NCBI GenBank assembly: GCA_024636985.1
Contig: JAGXFY010000032.1
Coordinates: forward strand, 1-19,281
From: Petrocella sp024636985
Lineage (GTDB): Bacteria; Bacillota; Clostridia; Lachnospirales; Vallitaleaceae
Direction: 5' to 3'
DNA length: 19,281 nt
Positions within the stretch are counted from its first letter, which is position 1; each line of letters starts with the position of its first letter. The position numbers and the translations under genes are program-made. The notes below the pieces were generated by a model that was given only the letters and a program-made list of their open reading frames with translations, ran no database searches and was not told the DNA's origin. This document shows, one piece after another, positions 16,456 through 19,281 of the stretch.

Positions 16456-16487
16456 AAGGCAGGCGTTTGAGCGCTTGCCTTTTTTTA
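16456..16487 (+). terminator. Rho-independent terminator of the copper operon
   Basis: AAGGCAGGCG (16456-16465) pairs with CGCTTGCCTT over ten positions, with one G-T wobble, and is followed by a run of T. Confidence 0.92.
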
Positions 16488-16502
16488 TGTATACCCTTTT
16501 GA

Positions 16503-16510
16503 ACTCTAAC
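16503..16510. repeat. 8-bp direct repeat flanking element A, left copy
   Basis: ACTCTAAC occurs here and again at 16953-16960, exactly bordering structured element A. This is what a target-site duplication would look like, though no matching pair was found around element B. Confidence 0.45.
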
Positions 16511-16952
16511 CCTAGGTAATAATCGCAGATGTAACACACAACTTTTCCTTGCCTTACACTTCGTACGGTCAGCGGAAAACCTGTGTATCACATCTACTCG
16601 GTAAAGGATTGTCATTTCGTCAATAAAAAGCACTGTTTAATCATCCTTCCTTTTTTACATCCATGTAAAAATGAAGGACGTTCTACATCCATGTAGAACT
16701 GTGATTAATCAGCACTTTTTCTCTCCTCATTCGGTTTCTCTATGCATCATCTCAATATACTTAAACTCGTGTACCACTTATAATGCGCTAAAGCAGCCAG
16801 AAATACCATAAAAGCCAACATCGACCATGAAGTTCCTGGAAGCAGTGTGTATGATGAAGTTAGTCAGCATGGATGCTGACCGTCGACTTTTGGTGCATGG
16901 ATGCACCAATCGGAGACCGTAATCATACACACTGTGGAAGGGTTTTCATGGG
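16511..16952 (-). ncRNA. Structured element A, candidate large ncRNA downstream of the Cys-rich gene
   Basis: This roughly 440-base stretch has no supported ORF and is an inverted, diverged copy of element B (18643-19080). Read on minus, domain I has an outer stem CCATGAA/TTCATGG (16945-16951 with 16825-16831), a perfect 13-bp stem (16922-16934 with 16843-16855) and two hairpins with AUCCAU loops (16890-16909, 16863-16880). Domain II has a 19-position stem (16702-16720 with 16625-16643) enclosing two hairpins with AUGGAU loops (16680-16699, 16645-16677). Domain III is one long hairpin (16525-16597) with an apical segment shared with B. The linker between domains I and II is poorly conserved. 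Stem wobbles read as G-U only on minus, so this is the likely RNA strand. It begins at the stop codon of the Cys-rich gene, and no terminator separates them. The family is not one I recognise. Confidence 0.65.
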
Positions 16953-16960
16953 ACTCTAAC
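16953..16960. repeat. 8-bp direct repeat flanking element A, right copy
   Basis: ACTCTAAC, identical to 16503-16510. Its last base is also part of the stop codon of the minus-strand Cys-rich gene. Confidence 0.45.
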
Positions 16961-17361
16961 TATGAACAAATGGAAGCGTCAATCCCTTCACCATGATCAA
17001 TAGCATACTTCAACTCATCAGCCGTGGGCACATAATTGTTAGCGACCAATCGGCCATCAATAGCAACAATAGGTGCTAACTTACTAAGAATGAAGCGAAT
17101 ATTGGACGCTGTTATAATCAGTTGTTCTCCGGACCCAGTATAGACGGCTTGTAGTCTACTTGCAACCTGCTCCATATTATGCTCTTCCAGATCGAATCGC
17201 GTAATATCAGCTAGAGCCCCGTAGAGTTCTTCAAAAGCTGTAATCGTGGATGTAATCGTATGGGCTATGGGTTCGCAACCACTGCTACATGCGCTACATC
17301 CAGAATTTAAGGTTGCTGTATCTTGTCCTTTTAGGGTGAAAATCTCTATATTTTTTTTCAT
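16960..17361 (-). CDS. Small Cys-rich protein, possibly ArsD-like thioredoxin-fold
   Basis: This 133-residue protein begins MKKNIEIFTLKG and has a cysteine cluster Cys22-x2-Cys25-x3-Cys29 (CSACSSGCEP), a middle helical region, and the stretch LAPIVAIDGRLVANNYVPTADEL, which resembles the beta-strand and cis-Pro-type end of thioredoxin-like proteins and of ArsD (PLILVDGEIV). One more Cys lies two residues from the end. A metal- or thiol-handling role is plausible; ArsD itself binds As(III) through a Cys pair, but no ars gene is nearby and I would not assert arsenic binding. The ribosome site is AGAGG. It has its own promoter, is divergent from the aldolase gene, and is followed immediately by structured element A. 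Confidence 0.6.
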   Translation of the reverse strand: MKKNIEIFTLKGQDTATLNSGCSACSSGCEPIAHTITSTITAFEELYGALADITRFDLEEHNMEQVASRLQAVYTGSGEQLIITASNIRFILSKLAPIVAIDGRLVANNYVPTADELKYAIDHGEGIDASICS

Positions 17362-17411
17362 AAATACCTCTTTTCAGCATAAAAATGGGTGACAGATATG
17401 GTTAAAGTGTT

Positions 17412-17440
17412 ATTATATTATAATAGCATTTATCATGCAA
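17412..17440 (-). promoter_or_regulatory. Promoter of the Cys-rich gene
   Basis: On the minus strand TTGCAT (17435-17440) is followed after 17 bases by a perfect TATAAT (17412-17417). A second overlapping TATAAT lies at 17417-17422. Confidence 0.7.
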
Positions 17441-17542
17441 GCGAGGGTCATCAAAAAGAAAGTCTTTATTTCAAACCTTGGGATTAAAAAAGAACTGATA
17501 GATGGAATAGATCAATAAGAGGGAATATTCCATAAAAAAAGA

Positions 17543-17571
17543 TTGACGAATTACTTTGACAATGTTACACT
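17543..17571 (+). promoter_or_regulatory. Promoter of the aldolase gene
   Basis: TTGACG (17543-17548), a 17-base spacer ending in TGT, and TACACT (17566-17571) form an extended -10 promoter. A second TTGACA at 17556-17561 lacks a good -10 partner. Confidence 0.6.
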
Positions 17572-17618
17572 TTAAAGCAATAACGTGAAAAGTCATAAAA
17601 CGAAAGAAGGAATAGAGG

Positions 17619-18608
17619 ATGTTAGAAGAAATCAATAAGGTTGGTAGTTTACTTTCCTATAGAGAAGATATAAAGGTCATGGATTGCACCGTTCGAGATG
17701 GTGGTTTAATGAATGATTTTAGATTTGATGAAGAATTTGTGAAGAATGTTTATAAAGCTTGTGTCAAATCTGGTGTGGATTATATGGAGTTTGGTTATAA
17801 ATCCTCAAAAGAATACTTTAGTGAAGATGATTTTGGACCCTGGAAATTCAGTAAAGAAGCAGACCTTAGAAGAATTGTAGGGGATAACGATACAGATCTT
17901 AAAATCTCTGTGATGGCAGATGTGGGTCGAACCAACTATAAAGAAGATATCTTACCAAAATCAGAGAGCGTCATTGATATGATACGTACAGCTTGTTATA
18001 TTCATCAAATTCCTTCGGCAATTGAGATGGTGAATGATTTTCATCTAAAAGGTTATGAAACCTGTATTAATGTTATGGCTGTTTCTCATGTCAACGAACG
18101 AGAACTGGACGAAGCACTTCATCTATTGGGTCAATCAAATGTGGACATCATATATTTGGTGGATAGTTTTGGTCACTATTATCCTGAAGAAATCCGTTTA
18201 CTGGCAAAAAAATATTTGGATGTGGGAGAACAATATAATAAGAAGATTGGTATTCATGCTCACAACAATCAACAACTAGCATTTGCCAATACGATTGAAG
18301 CCTTAACCCTTGGTATCAGCTACTTAGATGCGACGGTATCCAGTCTGGGTAGAGGTGCCGGTAATTGCCCGATTGAATTGTTATTAGGCTTTCTAAAGAA
18401 TCCTAAGTACAGCTTGAGGCCGATGCTGAATGTGATTGAGAATGATGTAGCAAAAATCAAAGAGCAAGGGATTATATGGGGTTATGATGTTCCTTATATG
18501 ATTACCGGTCAGATGAATATGCATCCAAGATCAGCTATGAAAATAGTAGGAACACCGGCATGGGGAGAATTTACTAAATTTTATGATGAGATTATGGATG
18601 AGGATTAG
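17619..18608 (+). CDS. HMGL-type aldolase (4-hydroxy-2-oxovalerate aldolase-like), copy 1
   Basis: This 329-residue protein is a TIM-barrel aldolase of the HMG-CoA lyase / isopropylmalate synthase superfamily. It has the first-strand motif DCTVRDGG (Asp22, Arg26, Asp27), a YLVDSFGHYYPEE segment, and the metal-binding IGIHAHNN (His213, His215), followed by LGRGAGNCPIE. Members cleave or join oxo-acids with a divalent metal; the DmpG family cleaves 4-hydroxy-2-oxovalerate, but no dmpF-type acylating dehydrogenase is adjacent, so the substrate is unknown. The protein lacks the DmpG C-terminal communication domain in recognisable form. The start has GAAGGAATAG. It is divergent from the Cys-rich gene, and a paralogue ends convergently at the right edge. 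Structured element B follows on the same strand. Confidence 0.82.
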   Translation: MLEEINKVGSLLSYREDIKVMDCTVRDGGLMNDFRFDEEFVKNVYKACVKSGVDYMEFGYKSSKEYFSEDDFGPWKFSKEADLRRIVGDNDTDLKISVMADVGRTNYKEDILPKSESVIDMIRTACYIHQIPSAIEMVNDFHLKGYETCINVMAVSHVNERELDEALHLLGQSNVDIIYLVDSFGHYYPEEIRLLAKKYLDVGEQYNKKIGIHAHNNQQLAFANTIEALTLGISYLDATVSSLGRGAGNCPIELLLGFLKNPKYSLRPMLNVIENDVAKIKEQGIIWGYDVPYMITGQMNMHPRSAMKIVGTPAWGEFTKFYDEIMDED

Positions 18609-18628
18609 AATTAGAATGAGTCAACCAA

Positions 18629-18679
18629 GTCTCTAAGGGGGTCCCATGAAAACCCTTCCACAGTCTGTATGACTACGGC
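18629..18679 (+). repeat. 51-bp inverted repeat, left arm (5' end of element B)
   Basis: The stretch from GTCTCTAAGGGG to GACTACGGC recurs inverted at 19143-19193 with four differences by eye. Its inner part (from GTCC) is the start of structured element B; the outer GTCTCTAA part is not shared with element A. Confidence 0.8.
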
Positions 18680-19080
18680 CTCAGGTTGGTGCGTCCTGCA
18701 CCAAAAGTCGGCGGTCTGCATCCATGCAGACTAGCTTAAGTCATACAGCCAGTTCCAGGAACTTCATGGTCGATGTTGGCTTACTTAGGTATTACTGGTT
18801 ACATTAACACATCATATGGAGTATGCGAATTTAGACTTATTCGAATTATACATTTGTGGAACCGAATGAGGAAAGAAAAAGCACTGATTAATCACAGTTC
18901 TACAGGGATGTAGAACGTCCTTCCTTTTTACATGGATGTAAAAAAGAAGGATGATTAAGCAGTGCTTTTTATTGACGAAATGACGACTTATTACCGAGTA
19001 GATATGATACACAGCTTTTCCGCTGACCGTACGAAGTGTCAGGCAAGGAAAAGCTGTGTGTTATATCTACGATAATGGTA
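18643..19080 (+). ncRNA. Structured element B, candidate large ncRNA downstream of the aldolase gene
   Basis: Read on plus, this is the same element as A in inverted orientation. Domain I: outer stem CCATGAA (18644-18650) with TTCATGG (18763-18769), stem CTGTATGAC (18665-18673) with GTCATACAG (18740-18748), and hairpins with loops GUCCU (18686-18704) and AUCCAU (18714-18731). Domain II: a 19-position stem with one mismatch (18876-18894 with 18952-18970) around hairpins with loops AGGGAU (18897-18916) and AUGGAU (18919-18950). A conserved TATTGACGAAATGAC follows. Domain III: hairpin with 8-bp and 13-bp perfect helices around a 3x3 internal loop (18998-19021 with 19047-19070). No good ORF is present. 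It starts about 35 bases after the aldolase stop with no intervening terminator, so it may be a 3'UTR or a processed RNA. The downstream bases to 19142 show nothing recognisable. Confidence 0.68.
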
Positions 19081-19142
19081 ATGAATTCATATTATCTCCG
19101 AATAATCTATGTCCTATAAAAAATATATGCACTCAAGCACTT

Positions 19143-19193
19143 GCCGTAGTCATATAGACTGTGGATGGGTTTTCATAGGACCCCTTTAGAGAC
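19143..19193 (-). repeat. Truncated third copy (C) of the structured element
   Basis: On minus, starting 13 bases after the stop of aldolase copy 2, the sequence matches the 5' end of element B over 51 bases with four differences, then similarity stops just after the first strand of the domain I stem. It therefore cannot fold like A or B. It forms imperfect terminal inverted repeats with 18629-18679. Confidence 0.78.
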
Positions 19194-19206
19194 CTTATTA
19201 ACTCAT

Positions 19207-19281
19207 TTAATCCTCATCCATAATCTCATCATAAAACTTAGTAAATTCACCCCATGCCGGTGTTCCAACTATCTTCATGGC
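19207..19281 (-). CDS. HMGL-type aldolase, copy 2, C-terminal end only
   Basis: The last 24 codons and a TAA stop of a minus-strand gene are visible; the rest lies beyond the window. The encoded end AMKIVGTPAWGEFTKFYDEI followed by MDED is identical in protein to the end of copy 1, while the DNA differs at several third positions, so this is an older paralogue under protein-level selection and not a sequencing duplicate. The two copies point tail to tail with element B and fragment C between them. Confidence 0.85.
   Translation of the reverse strand, partial: AMKIVGTPAWGEFTKFYDEIMDED

Noticed and set aside
16581..16592. CTGTGTATCACA as a CRP/FNR box
   Set aside because: The half-site spacing is wrong, and the bases are one arm of the domain III hairpin of element A.
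18055..18279. A 74-codon frame inside the aldolase gene, and similar out-of-frame ORFs elsewhere
   Set aside because: They are shadows of well-recognised genes, with unlikely composition and no ribosome sites.
18812..19012. A 66-codon minus-strand frame inside element B
   Set aside because: It runs through the covarying stems of domain II, which show no codon-like pattern of change between the copies.
16511..19080. Elements A/B as a group II intron, an insertion sequence or a CRISPR array
   Set aside because: I saw no intron domain V motif, no reverse transcriptase or transposase frame, and no regularly spaced direct repeats.
16511..19281. Inverted duplication as an assembly or amplification artefact
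   Set aside because: The copies of both the element and the aldolase end have diverged, with compensatory and synonymous changes, so they are real, older duplicates.

Overview
The window reads as the chromosome of a low-G+C, anaerobic Firmicute, most likely a class Clostridia organism (a Lachnospirales/Vallitalea-type lineage is my guess). The basis is AT-rich codon use, strong AAGGAGG-type ribosome binding sites, a sufCBDSU cluster with a SufU scaffold, an Fnr-like regulator next to DUF1858/DUF438 genes, and a CsoR-type copper regulator. I saw no rRNA, tRNA, CRISPR array, transposase or phage gene.

Layout. 1-2105: the 5' end of a methionine synthase-type gene (metH) and an HD-GYP c-di-GMP phosphodiesterase, both on minus. 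2232-4163: a patatin-like lipase (+) converging on an SRAP/YedK-type DNA-repair peptidase (-). 4236-7596: an aromatic-acid-exporter-family membrane protein tightly coupled to an Fnr-like regulator, then a DUF1858-DUF438/hemerythrin/PAS pair whose promoter carries a CRP/FNR-type box. 7596-8225: pgsA on minus. 8266-13311: the sufCBDSU Fe-S cluster assembly operon, with a Fur-type box over its start point. 13319-13433: an unexplained structured intergenic element. 13438-16487: a copper-efflux operon, copA (with a fused C-terminal CopZ-like domain that has its own internal start signal) followed by csoR, with a CsoR-type operator at the promoter.

16500-19281 is the most unusual part. A divergent pair of genes, a small Cys-rich protein (-) and an HMGL-type aldolase (+), is flanked by two inverted copies (A and B) of a roughly 440-nt element with no ORF. 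Each copy lies directly downstream of one of those genes on the same strand. Each folds into three domains: two branched domains, each carrying two hairpins, and one long hairpin. Stems covary between the copies, and wobble pairs point to the same RNA strand in both. The hairpin loops of domain I (AUCCAU) are complementary to those of domain II (AUGGAU), so two kissing-loop contacts are possible. A 51-bp remnant of a third copy follows the 3' end of a second, inverted aldolase paralogue at the right edge. I propose a previously undescribed large structured ncRNA, possibly mobile, as the main discovery candidate; its function is unknown.

The genes link through metal and redox physiology: Fe-S assembly under a Fur-like box, an Fe-S-ligated Fnr-like sensor beside hemerythrin/PAS proteins, and copper efflux.
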